A stretch of DNA of 64,000 nucleotides. Source: Gymnogyps californianus. Lineage: Eukaryota > Chordata > Aves > Accipitriformes > Cathartidae. A model generated the notes under the pieces. It saw nothing but the letters and a program-made list of their open reading frames with translations, did no database searches and had not been told where the DNA came from. Location: the NCBI RefSeq assembly GCF_018139145.2, contig NC_059476.1, positions 5,865,501-5,929,500 of the forward strand, read 5' to 3'. Each line of letters opens with the position of its first letter. Positions within the stretch are counted from its first letter, which is position 1. Below, piece after piece: positions 13,181 to 27,000 of the stretch. The translations under genes and the position numbers were made by a program.

Positions 13181-13392
13181 GGTGATACTCAAAGTGTTTT
13201 TCTACTGAGGTCCCTTGTACCTTCACAGCTTCACTAATCTTTTTAGCGTTTTAAGCTTACTATCGTTGTCCTGATTAAATAGTTGGCAGTATAGCTCAAA
13301 TACTATACTTTTCCAATAAGGTACAGAAATTAGCTCTGTAGACAGTGTCTTACATTTTGGTGCAGCAAGTTGATTTACTTTGTTTTGATGCG

Positions 13393-14010
13393 GAATCACA
13401 GAATTGTTCAGGTTGGAAGGAACCTCTTGAGATCACCTAGTCCAACCCCCCTGCTTGAGCAGGGTCGGCTAGAGCAGGTTGTCCAGGACCATGGGTTTTG
13501 AATATCTCCAAGGATGGAGACTCCACGGGCTCTCTAGCCAGCCTGTGCCATTGTTTGACCACCTCCTCAGTTAAAACCTGTTTCCTTCTGTTCAAATTGA
13601 ATTACATGTGTTTTAGTTGGCACATGTTGCCTCTTGTCCTGTCAGCGGTAACTACTGAGAAGAATCTGGCTCCCTTATCTTCATTCCCTCCCATCAGGTA
13701 TTTCTACATATTGATAAAACCTCCCCATGTCATCTGTTCTTGAGGCTGAAGAGTCCCAGCTTTCTCAAGCTCCTCTTACACAGCAGATGCTGGAGCCCCT
13801 TTATCATCTTTATGGTCCTTACGGGCTTGCCTCAGTAAGTCCATACTTTTCTTGTACTGGGAGCCCAGCACTGGACCCAGCACTGCTGGTGCAGCCTCAC
13901 CAGTGCTGAGCAGAGAGGAAAGCTCACCCGCCTCGACCTGCTGGCAGCACTCTGCCTGGTGCAGCCCAGGATGCTGTTGGCCTTTCTTTCTGCGAGGGTG
14001 CCTTGCTGAC
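13393..14010 (-). mobile_element. CR1 LINE fragment (3' end, minus orientation)
   Basis: On the + strand the block opens with AATCACAGAATTGTTCAGG, then GGTTGGAAGGAACCTC, GAGATCACCTAGTCCAACCC, a CTCCAAGGATGGAGACTCC box and CCTGTGCCATTGTTTGACCA. It continues with CTTGTCCTGTCAG and a final GACCTGCTGGCAG...GCAGCCCAGGATGCTGTTGGC block. This is the well-known antisense reading of the 3' end of avian CR1 elements, so the element lies on the minus strand with its 3' end at the left. It is 5'-truncated, as usual for CR1. Divergence and small indels suggest an old copy. The open frames in it are broken remnants of the reverse-transcriptase reading or its shadow, not genes. Confidence 0.9.
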
Positions 14011-17000
14011 TTTTTTAAATGAAAACATGCAGTGCTACCTCTCTGCTGACACAGCCTATGTTTGCAGGCTGCTTTCACAGCATCTCCACTAATCCCTAAT
14101 GAAAGGAGGACGTAGTACTGAAAAGGAAATATGTTGCTAACCAAGAGATAGAAATCTACCATCTGGTAGGTTGTATGTGTGTGTGCCTTTGGGAAAGGAA
14201 CTGCTGGAATTAATCACTTCACTTATTCGGCAAATAATTTCCACTGGAGTGTAGAAGTCAAGGGTTTCCTGGCTTTTTTTTTTTTTCTTTGTGTAAGGGA
14301 TAGCATGGATTTCATATCTTCCTCCTCCCTCTATCCACAGCAGAGGGTAAAATGGAGAAGTTCAAAATAGGAAATTTCATGAAACCTTCCAGAGAAAAAT
14401 AATCATGCAGTTAGTATGGTCAGGACCCATTTTAGGTAAGTGAGTACGCAGTGCCTTCTGCAGTTGCGCACTGGTCTGGCAAGTGGGTTAACAAGTGCAA
14501 TTTCCGTAATAATTATAATATAGTAGTAAAACATCTCTTAAAAGTAAAGAGAAAGACCAATGTGCTTTGAAGAAAATTGAGCGCTCTTACCATCATTGAA
14601 GTTCCATTATAAGCAGTTATTACACTGAGGTGTACTAATTGGGGCAATATGTAATACTGGTTGCTATTAAATATTTAAATTTTAATAATGTGTTATAAAA
14701 TATGAGCGATGAAATGTGTTCACGGAATCATTAGCTAGCAGAATATGAAGACAGGTAGAATTAACATATGTTGGAATATATTGTATTTTTCTCTGCATTA
14801 TAGTCTAAACAATGGAGAGAAAATTATTTGTTTTAATTTTTCTCCTCGATTTTGTTCTTATTTTTTGATTGTTTCAATATCATCAGATTATAATAATTCC
14901 TTGTATTGAAGTTTGTGTATAAATTGTTAATTTTAAATAAACTGGTCCCTCTGGATTGATTCCAGGGCTAAGGTATAATTTCGGGTAGATAAGGTAAGCC
15001 CTTTCTGGTGGGACTTGCTCACCTGATGTCACTGGTATATTTTACATCACCTTTGACAAACACGGTCCCAGGTGGACATGTCAGTAGTGTAAAATGGTAT
15101 AACCTGCTTCAGGAAATTGTTTCATATTCTAGACCTGTTTCATGTCAAATTGCCTGGATGGTGCATGAGAAATCAAGGAGCCAAGTATTCATTGAGAAAT
15201 TGGAGAAAAAATAACACTTATAAGCATTACAAAGGATTACATTGTATGAAAACTTTTGAAGGAGGAGGGAAATGTTACTCTTTTTTAAAAATGTTATTTG
15301 CTTAATGTAATGGAGATCCCTGAACATTTTGCCTGGAATCAGTGCTGTGCTTATTATGTTTGTTACAGAACATAGCCTCTTTTATGTTCATGACATTTCA
15401 TTGTAATTGCATTAGTGAAATAACAGTAGTTTATACTTTACTAGAAGTTCTTAACTGATGCTAATACTTCAGTTTGCAGAGGTCCGGTGACCGAACCCAC
15501 GCGATGCTGTTCAGAGGTTTGGGGTCACACACAGACGCAGCATTCATTTAACTTCAGAAGACTTTGCTTTCAGTGAAAATCTTTTCCATGTTGGCTTAGA
15601 CTATCTTTTTTTTAACATTCATTAAATCCTATATGATGAGTTTTTGACAAAGAAAGAAAATGTGGTTTAACTGAAACTTATTTAAGCAAGTCTGTGTTAT
15701 ATTACCAATCACATTTCCCCTTGGCTTGCAGGAGATGTTTCATTTTTTCTGTCACTGGCTGCACCCTGGTAGCTGAGAAGAGAACTTAACGTGTGCTGAG
15801 AAATCCTTAGAGAAAATCTCTTACTTGACTGTGTCCCAGCTTAAAAGTTTTACTGCTGACCATGTGATTTCATTTGGCTGTACTGAAAAGTTGAGGATAT
15901 TGTATGAAACCTTAACTGTTGAATAAGTAGGCTTTACGTGAATGAGCAGAAACCCAGTTTAATATGCTAGTATCCAAGTCTAATATCCTCATGTACTGCA
16001 GAGTGAGCTCTCAAATGTTTGATCGTTTCACTTTTACAGTATCTGTAGCTCTATATCTAGTTTTATGCTATATAACTATATAAAAATGCAAAAATTTTAT
16101 TATATGGCCTTTATTTTGGGACTTATTGTTTGGGTAAGTCAGTTGAAATGATTTTTGTTCACGTGATTGATTTCTTTTGACACATGTGGTACCAATTAGA
16201 ATAACTTCGACTGCCCATCATCTCTTCAGTCTGTGCTACTGTATCAAAATACTTGATTAAACCCACCTTCTGTTGTTGTAATGCAAAACAGTTGGTAATA
16301 GTAGGCAATATTGTCAGATTTATTGAGTGAGAAGCAGCTTTCTGAAGATCTGGCATTGCAGTGAAAAACATGACTAGATGGATAATTAAGTTGAGCACAG
16401 TGGAATTCAGGATTAAAGTAAACTTGACGTGGGAGAAAATGGCATGCCAAAGTTGGTTGTGTAATACAGTTTAAATTAGGAGATCATTTTCTTCTTTATT
16501 TGAAGCATCAGTTTCTGGCTCTAAGTGCCCCGTCCAGAGACATACTTCACTGCACATCCAAAACCGCAGCACAGAACAATAACGACTTCCTTAGTGTTTT
16601 TGCAGAAGATACTCTGATGTGGGCTGACAAAGAAGAAGTTCCACAGGTTTTGTTGCAACACAGAGTTTCAGGTTCTTGGATAAAAGGTGTTTCGTTAGTC
16701 ATAAAGAGTAAACCTTATAAAGAGGAAACCTCACATAAAGAGTAAGCCGTTCAGTTCTTTTTATCAAAGCTCTTCTCAAGCAACTGTAATGGCCACTCTG
16801 AGAAAGTGGATTTCTGCGGCCAAAGTGCTTCCAGTACTTGGGGGCACGGGGGAGGCAAACGCTAGGGTCCTTGCTGTGGCAGAAAGTGTTGGAGGAACTA
16901 GGCAGTCACAGCCAGCTTTGGGAAGCGCCAGCATAGTGAAATGTCTGCATTTCACCTTTCTGCCTTTGGGCTTTGTCTCTTGTTGAAGAGTAAGTAGGTC

Positions 17001-17359
17001 AAATTAAAGAGTATCTGCAGAATTTGTTTGCATGTAATGCGTTAATAACTTGATGAATCACGTTGTTTTGTCATTTCAGTGCTATAAATACTAGATGGCA
17101 GAGGCTATTTGCAGATTCGTGTTTGGGATGCGTGATATGTAGAGTTTACTGATCATGAGTACAGCAAAGGTCACAGATGATACAGTGAACTAACATTGTT
17201 TTCCCTGGTTCTCAAATTCCTTTTTTCCTTTTTCTAAACACAGATGGCAGGAGTAATTTCTCAGAGTATTTACTTTTGTGTTAAAATTCTTTCTAAAATT
17301 GTTTTTATACTGAAAGTCTACCTGTCAGACAGTTACATCCCTCTTTTGTTTTTGCTTAG

Positions 17360-17542
<183 letters not shown>

Positions 17543-19165
17543 TAAGAGGACATTTTTGTTATCTGGTTAGACGTAATAGTAAGAATTGATACTTGCTCCT
17601 AAACTTGAGCTCTTATTTCCAGTCTAAAGATATACTGGTAACGCTATCTCTAGCGAAGTATTTGTGTGTGGTTTTTTTGGTTTTTTAATTCTCTACGGTT
17701 GATTGCATTTCAAATAAATTTTTAATTGTCATCCTTGAATAGGGATGTATCTTTCTAGTTAGCTAAATACTTTTAAAGATGAAAAAAACACTCAGAAATG
17801 AAACACTTAGTTTTTATTGCCCCTGAAAATAATTTAGTATTGCTTGGTTTCAGCAGGAAAAGCCCCTTTTTTGTTTGAATAGAATTAATTTTTCCTTTGA
17901 CCTTTTTCTTAGCCCAGTCACCAAATGAAATTAATCACTTTTATGGTTTTATGCACATTGAGATCATAAATAATAGAGTACCTAAAAACCGTTGTCTTCT
18001 AAATTAGTAGTCTCCTGCTGTACTAGCACTAAGTATATTTTTCAGGTATGTTAATCTCATTATCTTTGTCTCTAGAAAGCCTGATGGAGAGAGTAAATCT
18101 ATGACTTTTAAAGCCTTAAATTAGCTATCAACCTCGTCTTGCAAAACAGTAGGAATAGTGAGTAATGCTTTTCACTGTGAATAAGACTTGTATGCTAAAT
18201 TGCAAGTTACTGTTTTTCTTCCATAAGCAATTTTATGATTCCATTATTATTATAAGGAAAAAAGCCCTAAACGAGTGGAAATATTTGTGCATCTTAATTT
18301 TTTTCTTAGCTTTTTTGCTTCTCTGTTTACATGAGGTAAGCTGGTCACAGACATGCGGTGTTCCCAGGGAGGTTCTCATGAAGCAACTGGGTTTGAACCT
18401 CATGCCAGTCATGTCTGTTTTCAAGTTTCCCTGGGTCTGAGAAGTTCTAGCAAAAGTCTTTACCTGTTGAGATTTGCACTACACTTTCAGGTGTGAAAGA
18501 AGCTCTAGAATTGTGAGATCCAGCTTTCTTCTTTCTCTAAGGCATCCTGTTGAGAGGCATCTTCTCTATAGGTGGAGCTTCTTCTATTGTTTAGTGTTAC
18601 CCACCAGGATGGGTAAATATGACATGACTTTTGAAATATGTAAAGCACAAACACTGTTTTTAGGATATTTTGATTTCCTAAGATTCTTTTTTTTTAATTC
18701 TCCTTTTGGATGTATTCTTCTCTTTGTAGTGGTGAATTTTGTGATTTCTGAATAATCTTTACATGAGTTGTTCAAATGAATATGTCAAAGGGTTTTTCCC
18801 ACAAAGTTCACTGTTAAGTTTCTCACATAGGTCTAATGGTTTATTGCTGCTGAGATGAGGTGCTGCAATCACTCCTCTCCATCTCTGCTATATGCTGGGC
18901 TTCTAGCAACCATACATTTAGCCAGTTTAATTTACTGAGCAGAAGACTGTTTGCTTTAGCAACCTGGTTAGTGAGCTGAGTTAGCTCAGTGAGGAACCTG
19001 TTAACACCAGAGCTGGTGCAAGAGTTGTGGTGGAGCCACATTGTGCAGCTGAGAATGGCTAGGGAGTGCGGGAGCAGGACCTCCTCCCACTCTCTGATAA
19101 GCTCTTAGATCAGTTAAGTCCTAAAGTGCAATTTCTAGAATGCTTCCTTACAAAGGAGAAACTGT

Positions 19166-19325
19166 AGAATCATAGAAGAGTTTAGGTCAGAACGGACCTC
19201 TGAACGTCATCTGGTCTGGTTCCAGTGCAAATCAGGGCTAACTTCAAAGTCGTCACGAGCATTAATGTAGCTGTTGCTGTAGCATGTCCAGTGGTCTATG
19301 TCTAAAAGAGTCTGAATTGTCATTT
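19166..19325 (-). mobile_element. Short diverged CR1 fragment (3' end)
   Basis: AGAATCATAGAAGAGTTTAGG, followed by CGGACCTCTGAACGTCATC and a CAGGGCTAACTTCAAAG block, matches the antisense 3' end of CR1. The match fades after about 90 bp; the right border is uncertain. The copy is old and truncated. Confidence 0.75.
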
Positions 19326-21898
19326 TTCTAAGGCATTCAGTGGCACTGGTGATTTTATAAAATTAATTAGAATTAACACTTGTAGAAAAAATGTTGGAAC
19401 TCCTGTGATTTAGAATTGACCTTTTTTCTGTCTATTAGTGGTCTAGATTTTTCAAAGTATTTTATTACATATGCTAGATACTTGAAATTAGACTGATTAT
19501 TACTTTTTTCCCATACAAGGTGAGCATATAACATAAAATACTAAATCCTCTTAAGAGTTGTTTTTTAATATTTGTACATATCACATTACTTTGTGTAATA
19601 ATAGCCTGACATAATCCATGCTTATGAATTCTTGAAATTATTTTAAATTTTCTACATAAATTTAAAACTTTGTCAGCGCAACATGTGTGCGTGGCTCAAC
19701 TAGTGAAAAAGCAGCTTATAAATTCTGCAGCATTTAAGGCAATAAAAATGAGTTCCCAACAGTCTTAGAGGGAGCCAACCTCGTTCTTCTTTCAAAAAGG
19801 GAAAAAAACCTTGAGAGTTAGGGAGGATTTAGGAAGTTGCAAAGGAATCTGATACCTTCAAAGCTGTTGCCAATTTTACTCTGAGGAGGTTAAACTGCAT
19901 TGCAGTGCTGTCACTTCCACTTCATGCTACTTTGAGAATTTTTGATGCTGAGTCCTAGAAAGGATGGGATTTGAAGATCATTTGAAATATGTAGGCATGT
20001 AAGTAAAGAATGAGGGGAGAAGTAGCTACTTTTGAAATACCAGTCTTACCAAAGGAAAAAAAATCATCAAGAAATATTGGGTGATTCTTATTCTAATTTG
20101 CAGGAAGAATTTAAACCTTCCCCCGACTACCTGAAATCATGAATAGTAGACAAGCATAGTATTCATAATCTATATTTAGTAGGAGGACAAATACTTGAAC
20201 TTCTTTTGGAATTGGGTTATGTAGCACTGAAATACTAAGTCTGAATTTTGTATTGATGAAATGAATATATGTCTTCCTCCCTACTTGACTACTCTTGCCA
20301 AGCTCTAACAGCCATTGTCACTCTTTAGATATGTACCATAACTGAAAGCTTTACAAAAAGGTAATTGCAAGTCTGTTGTCCCTTTTCCATAGGAAAGATT
20401 TAGGCAGAAAGAATGCAGGTAGATGTGTGTTATGCCATACAGTGACACCTCATTGCTGCTCCTGGTGTAAAATGATGGAGTTGGAGGCTTCTCTTGCGTT
20501 GGATCACAGCACACGCTCCTGAAAAGCGGAAAGAGAAGGATGTTTTAGCATTCTCCCAATAAAACTTTGCCTGGAGTGGGGTTGGCCGAATAGATAAATG
20601 AAAGATAAAGCAAGAACTTGAGTTAAGGGTCCTTACCTAGGGCATATCACTGGAGACTGTAGTACATGTGAAGAAGACACTGGCAGTAGTTCTAAGCAAG
20701 CTAGCCTTGGTATCACGTGCACTAGTTCACTTGCACGAAGCTTTGTTGCCCATGGTAAGACTTGCTGCTGCAGCCCAATTTTTACCTCATTACATTATGG
20801 TCTATTTACTTCACTTTCTGTTCACTTTGAGTCTTTTTGTCTTATTAGATCAGATAGTGTAGTCCAATTGGAAAGAGTGTTTAAGAGATTTTGAAATGCA
20901 AAGATAATGTTTTTTCCCTGTAGCGTTCCAGCTTTTTGAATTGCAGAAAGGTATTTGTTTAATTAGGTCCAGGATAATCTGCATGAAACGGTAAGGTTGT
21001 TTAACTTCATACCATGTCTGAAAGATTATGTATATGAAGTGCATGTTTGTACATTTTTGGTAGTACATAAATCTCACTTCTGGAATCTGTTGTATTTACC
21101 TGGATTTTCAGATGTGGAGTAACTTATTGCTAGGCTTTCTCCTCTTTTTGAATGGAGGTATATAGATACAGTTATAACGAACTCATGGTCTCAGCAAACT
21201 ACATGCAACTGAAATGATAGGTTTTCAGTACATACAATCATCCTTATTACTAACTTAATATTAAGTGATAAAAAAACCCCAGTATTTGTACATGCTTCCT
21301 ATAAGCACGTGCTCATATTTTCTTATACCTTCGACATTGAAAGTAAGAACCAACATCCATGTTTTATCAAATTTGTTACAAAAATGAACTGCGAAGTTAC
21401 AAATGCTGTAAAAATGAGCATTATAGTGGAAACACTGGCTGAATCTTTGTAATAATACTACTTTTCTTGTGCTAGTAAAATAAAAAGGAAACTTATTTTG
21501 GAATACATTGACAGTTCTCTTTCAGAATAAATGAGAAAATCATACAATCAAACATGGGATGGGTGAAAAATACCTTTTGTTGCATAAAGATGGATGTTTT
21601 TACATGTAAATTGCTAGAACACAAATAATAGAACAAACAAGAGGCTTATCCTTGAAGCTTGTTTTTTAAAAATACTCTGCTGTTTTCCTGAGCCACGTTA
21701 GCCAGTCTGTGTACAATAGCTGGGCCAGATTTCTGTAGAATTCCAATGTACATGAATATTAACAAGAAACCTGTTAAACAGAGGCTCTTAGTCACTTTTA
21801 TTTGAATTTCAAGTCAGTCAATTGGGAGGACAAAACACAAAAATGAAAGTATTTTTAAGCTTTATATGGTGTTTTGCATTTTGGTGATTTGTTTGTTT

Positions 21899-21970
21899 GG
21901 TTTTTAAGCATTAATTTTCAGTTTATTATTTTTGGTTTTTTTTAAGCATTAGTTTTGAGTTTATTATCTT
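21899..21970. repeat. Imperfect tandem duplication, ~36-bp unit, two copies
   Basis: Both copies run GGTTTTT, AAGCATTA, a TTTT run, then AGTTTATTAT. The second copy has a longer T run and a few substitutions. It lies about 140 bp before the acceptor of the next ATE1 exon. Confidence 0.8.
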
Positions 21971-22086
21971 CATTTTTTATTTGATAGAAGTCTAGTCCTT
22001 TAAATAGGTCAAGAGCCAGGTAGCTGTAAAATATTTCAATATGAAGAGGTAAAATGAATGTAAAAATTGTATTCAAAAGTAATTAG

Positions 22087-22305
<219 letters not shown>

Positions 22306-23283
22306 TAATGTAGACTTTATATGGTTAAATTTGAACATTGGTTACTATTTAACTTGGCTTAGGATTTTTTTTTTTTAAATTTAGCTGCATGTGGTATTTA
22401 TTACAAATTGGCTTCAAAGCAGTTCACATGGAGAGGTTTTCAAGGCTGTCAGATAATAGTTTGTCATTTGGTTACCTGGCTATCTTATGTTTACAGTATA
22501 TCTTCCAATAGACTAAAATTCTCCCTTTTTTAGGTTTGCATATTTTTGGAACTGTTGCTTAGTGACTGTAGGCAGTGATAACATGCCTTCGTGGTCTTGG
22601 CTGTACTTGGGTTTTTCCTCTTTGTTTTTTGTTAGAGATGGGGGACTTGCTCTGCCGATGAAACCAGTGAGAAGCTAGGTTAGCAGCAATTTTGAGCCAG
22701 GTAGCAGATTTTTGAGGAAAGGGTCAGGAGAATCCACAGAACGTTTAGAATAACCAGTCTGTCACCAAACCTCCTTTGTAACCCTGTTAGCTTCAACTTT
22801 GTTTAGACCTGAGTGCCTAAGGGTGTCTCTCTTCTGTGTTTTTTAGATCTCGTGAATGTGGTATCTTTTCTTTGTAAATGTATCCATTGGTTTTTGAATA
22901 TTATGATAAAATTTCAGCATACTGAACCTTGATAGAAATTTGCTGAACATTTACACGTAACCAAATATATCTGTTAATAATGTGGAAAGATACAAAGCTC
23001 ATCAAGTCTGGAGTAAGAGGTGCAGTGTTTTCTTTTCTTGTCTTTTTTTTCCTCAAAGCGTGCTAAAAATCTGCAGTGTTTTCAGCTAGTTTTCAAATAG
23101 CCCAAAAATTGTGAGGCTCATTGAAGTGATGGTTGTGAAGGAAAAACCATTTCAGCTTTATTGTGGCCAACACTACAGGTGACCATGATGATTCAGTCTT
23201 CTGAAAATAACAAAGCCCTCCTTCTCCTTTTGGTAGATGTTTGTCTGTCCTTCGCCCCTGTCTGTCCGTCCCCCGTCCCGTGT

Positions 23284-23300
23284 CCCCCCCCCCCCCCCCC
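23284..23300. repeat. C17 homopolymer
   Basis: Seventeen C residues are followed by an ACC-CCCCCC stretch, preceded by pyrimidine-rich CTGTCCGTCCCC-type sequence. Confidence 0.9.
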
Positions 23301-23999
23301 ACCTCCCCCCCTGCCAACTTGAGTTTATCATCTACATCTGCTGGCCAAACAAAGAGAATATTAAGTTTGAGGGAAGCAAATGGGTGAGTTGAAAAACACT
23401 GCCTCTGTCATCTAAATCATCTTAAAGGCTACTGCATCACCAGCTTGAACCGTAGGTTCTGATTACTTGCTCTACTCTTTGGAAATATTTAAAAGTTTTG
23501 GATGATTTGTTCATGTTGAGACACTGCAATTTAACATCCCTTGTCTATTCGACAACCTACGTAGTTCAAGACTTGTAAAAAGAATGCATTTAGTTGACTG
23601 GGGCACTTAAGAAAAGAAACAAATCTGACTATAACGGCAAAAAGCATCCCAGTTCTGAAAGATACCATTGCTAAGAAACTTTGGGTTCAGCTGCTTGTAG
23701 TAAGTTTTAATAAAACGTGAACTTTGTATACATGGATTAAACAAAGCTCATACATGAGTCAATGTATTAAAGTAGCCAGCAAACTATTTAAATACAAAGA
23801 TTAAATGCTGTAAAACTGGGAGCTAACCTTGGTAGCCACTATGCATTTGTATTATTTATTATAATGTGGTCTCTCTTCTGTTGGGCCTATGCTATTTGAA
23901 AACGATTGCATCAAGAATATAAGATTCTCACGATGCTTCTAGTTTTCATTCTGAAATAATGGAAATTGAATAAATTGTAGTGGGAGTATGACAATTCCG

Positions 24000-24020
24000 C
24001 CCCCCCCCCCCCCCCCCCCC
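24000..24020. repeat. C21 homopolymer
   Basis: An uninterrupted run of 21 C lies in AT-rich intron. Length is likely polymorphic or uncertain in the assembly. Confidence 0.9.
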
Positions 24021-27000
24021 AAAAGCTCCTTTTCTTCCCTTCTTCCATTGCTTAAACTTAATGACCATCTGATATGACTGTGATTTGGTAGAATATACAT
24101 TTTAGTCTTCCAGAAACCTATACATGTCAATGTGCTTAGGTAATTAAGTGTGGCCCAGTATGAGAATTACTGGGGCAGGGGATGGGGAGAAGAAGAAAGC
24201 CTATACATATATATTTAGGACACACACAATAGCAGGTAAGTAATGCTCTGTGTTGGGAGAGTAATAATTTAATAAATGAATTGCAAGGGGTTTTATTTTA
24301 TTTTGTATTTCTTTTCCTGTGTATATTTGTTTTAGAAGTGCCAAATGTAATGCAGTTGAAAATCAGGTTGACATTAATTCTGTAGTTCCACTTTACCCTC
24401 ACTGAAATAATACACCGGAAATGAATTTTAAAACTAAGCTCTGAAATGCGTCTGGATAATGCTACTACTCTTGTGAAGTGATTGGTAGTGGTAAAGTAGG
24501 GTGGGTAAGTACTGACTTTGCAGATTAAGTAATTTCAGTAATGCCTGGTTGACTTAGAGGCATTACATGTTGAAGACTTTGCTTTATTACAGTTTAATAG
24601 AGATGTTAGAGGCTCCCTTCCCTTAATGATATTAGTCTGGAAGAATGACAGGCTGTAGGTAACTGTTGTTAAACTGACATCAGGTAAGCAAATTAAATGA
24701 AGGAAAGAAAAGGAAGGAGCTGAAAAGCTAACCACTGGTTTTTATCCTCTGCTTGTAATTTTCTCTGCAAATTATTTGTCCTGGGACGTTTAGAAATGGA
24801 GGCTAGGCACAGCATCACTTCTTTATATAAGCAGTGTCTTATGAAGAACACATGCATGCTATACTTATTTACAGTGAAGTCCCAGGATTTTGGAAATCTT
24901 TGAAAATTTTCCTTCTTCTAGTCACAGATTGTGATCAGTGGAAATGCCTAAGCTGACATTTGCATTTGATTTGTGATGGAAACACAGTACCAGACTACTT
25001 CTAGCAAAGATGCCTGAGCTTGACTACTGGTTTGTACCAAACTGCTGTGTCTCTTCCTGCTGATTGAAGAGGGATAACTGATGAATTGGGATGTATAAGG
25101 AACAGTGACTTTATGATGTTGATTTAAGGAGTTTGACAGTGTTCCACTTTGCATGGAGTAAAACTCAGTCTTCTGTACAAGACGTGGTTGGAGTAATCGA
25201 GGATCTGTGCAACGAACTGTTGTACTCTTATTACAGTCCAAGACTGATGCATTAATGTTGTGCGCATGAGGACATAGCTGAATGTTTTGGTTTTAAATAC
25301 ACATGACTCCTAGATTGGAGGTATAGATATCCAACAGCAAGTATTGAACCCTTGTTCTTCATGGGTACTTTCTTGGAATGCAAATTGTAGACATCTCTCC
25401 TGGATTCTAACTTTTTTGTGGATGTAAAGTAGTAGTCAAACATTGTTTTTTAAAGCATTGGTAATAGGTGATCATATATACCAGTGACTGGGCCATATAT
25501 AGGAACAGCTCCTCCCCTCTGCATCAGATCATCTTGGTTATGTTGTGTGCTCTGAGGAGGTCCAAGGCATTGATAAAATATTTTGTTGAAGTATTTATTT
25601 TTTAATAAGGCTGCTAATACGCTTGTTCTGCTTTTTATGCAGTTCTTAAAATGCTATCTATATCTTTAGCCTAGAAAGTTTCTTTGAGCAGTCACCTTCG
25701 ATATGGCCAGAACGTCACACCAGTTGCCCATAGCGCAACTGTGCCGTGCAGCTGCTGAATATTTTTAGCCACCACTGAGCAGGTCAGGGGCTGAACTGGC
25801 AGAGATTACATTATTGGGGGGCAGTGTGTGACCTTTTCATCTGAAGGATTCTATTTCCATGAATGGTACCATTTTGGGCATAAACAGTGTGTAATCCAGT
25901 GGAAGACTGGAGGCCTGAGTGTTCTGGAAGAGGATCCCCAAGTCAGGATTCCTATGGCTCAGTAACAGAGTTGGAGAATTCTGAATTATCTGGCAGGAAG
26001 ATAAATGGTTAAAGAGTATCATCCACCCCATGGATCAAATGTAATTACAGAAGTTTTTAAAAATAAAGCTCCCTTTTGACTCACTGTTCCCTTCCCTTTC
26101 CTTTTGTTCCCAAACAGCTTGCATTTGATTGCAATGTGATTTTAAAACAGTGGAGTACTGGTGAAATTACTTAAGATGGGGGAAGGGAATATATTGCAAT
26201 ATTAGGCTATTTTTTAGTTCCCAGCTTCTCTTAGATTTGTTCCCATGTATGGGTTAATATTTATGAGCTGGTAAAATAAAATCTACATTAAATTGAGACA
26301 AAAGGATTTCTGTAGTCCTATTAACTATGTTAAATATGGAAAAATCCTATGAAAAACCTTAAGCAATGGCTTTGTTCCATTTTTTCTGGGTAGGTTAGGG
26401 TAATACAAGATTAAAATGGTCTGAAGAAATTCATGACCTTGTGGTAAAACTTTTCAGGCTCTGTTAGATGTGGTAGTTCTTATGTTGGAAAATAGTCTCC
26501 TGGAAAATTTTCCAGGACTCATAAGATGCAAAGTCTTTTTCCTAATGCGTTTTGGAGTCTGTGATAAAATTTTATGTATAAGAAAGTATTTTACTTTAGT
26601 ATGATGTTGGTCTCAGGCTTGCTTCTCGTGTGTTTAAGTACTGTATCTGTACTTGTTAATGCTTTTCAGTTAAAGACATTTGTTTACAAACATATTTATA
26701 GAGTTACAGAAATAAAGGAACCACCTTTAGTGAACAGCCATATCAGAGAGATGCTTGAGAGGATCTTGGATTTTTTTTCTGTACTGATGCTATCTGTTTT
26801 ATCCTGCATCTTTCCAAGCAAAAAAATTTTACTCCATGGCTCTATGTTACTAAATTCACATTTTCCAGTCACTACTGAACTCTTTGAGATCCTTTCTGTT
26901 CTTTCCATTACAGTTCTTTGATACTGATTTTGAGTCTTGTGGTGGGTGACACTAAATAGATTTTGGGTTTGGTGTAACCAGTAAGCGTACTTGCTGCTGT

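Larger units (their letters stand above)
10801..17359 (+). other. ATE1: ATE1 intron between microexon and next exon
   Basis: This 6.6-kb intron has donor GTATGT and acceptor TTGCTTAG. It holds a perfect hairpin at 10954-10977 and a 12-bp tandem duplication at 10977-11000. It also holds an ATTTT pentanucleotide repeat (11998-12021), a CpG-containing patch near 12.1-12.45 kb, a 12-bp-arm hairpin at 13154-13180 and a CR1 fragment at 13393-14010. I see no coding exon in it. Confidence 0.8.

Noticed and set aside
13776..14162. 128-codon minus-strand open frame
   Set aside because: It lies largely inside the CR1 fragment and reads as its decayed coding strand, not a host gene.
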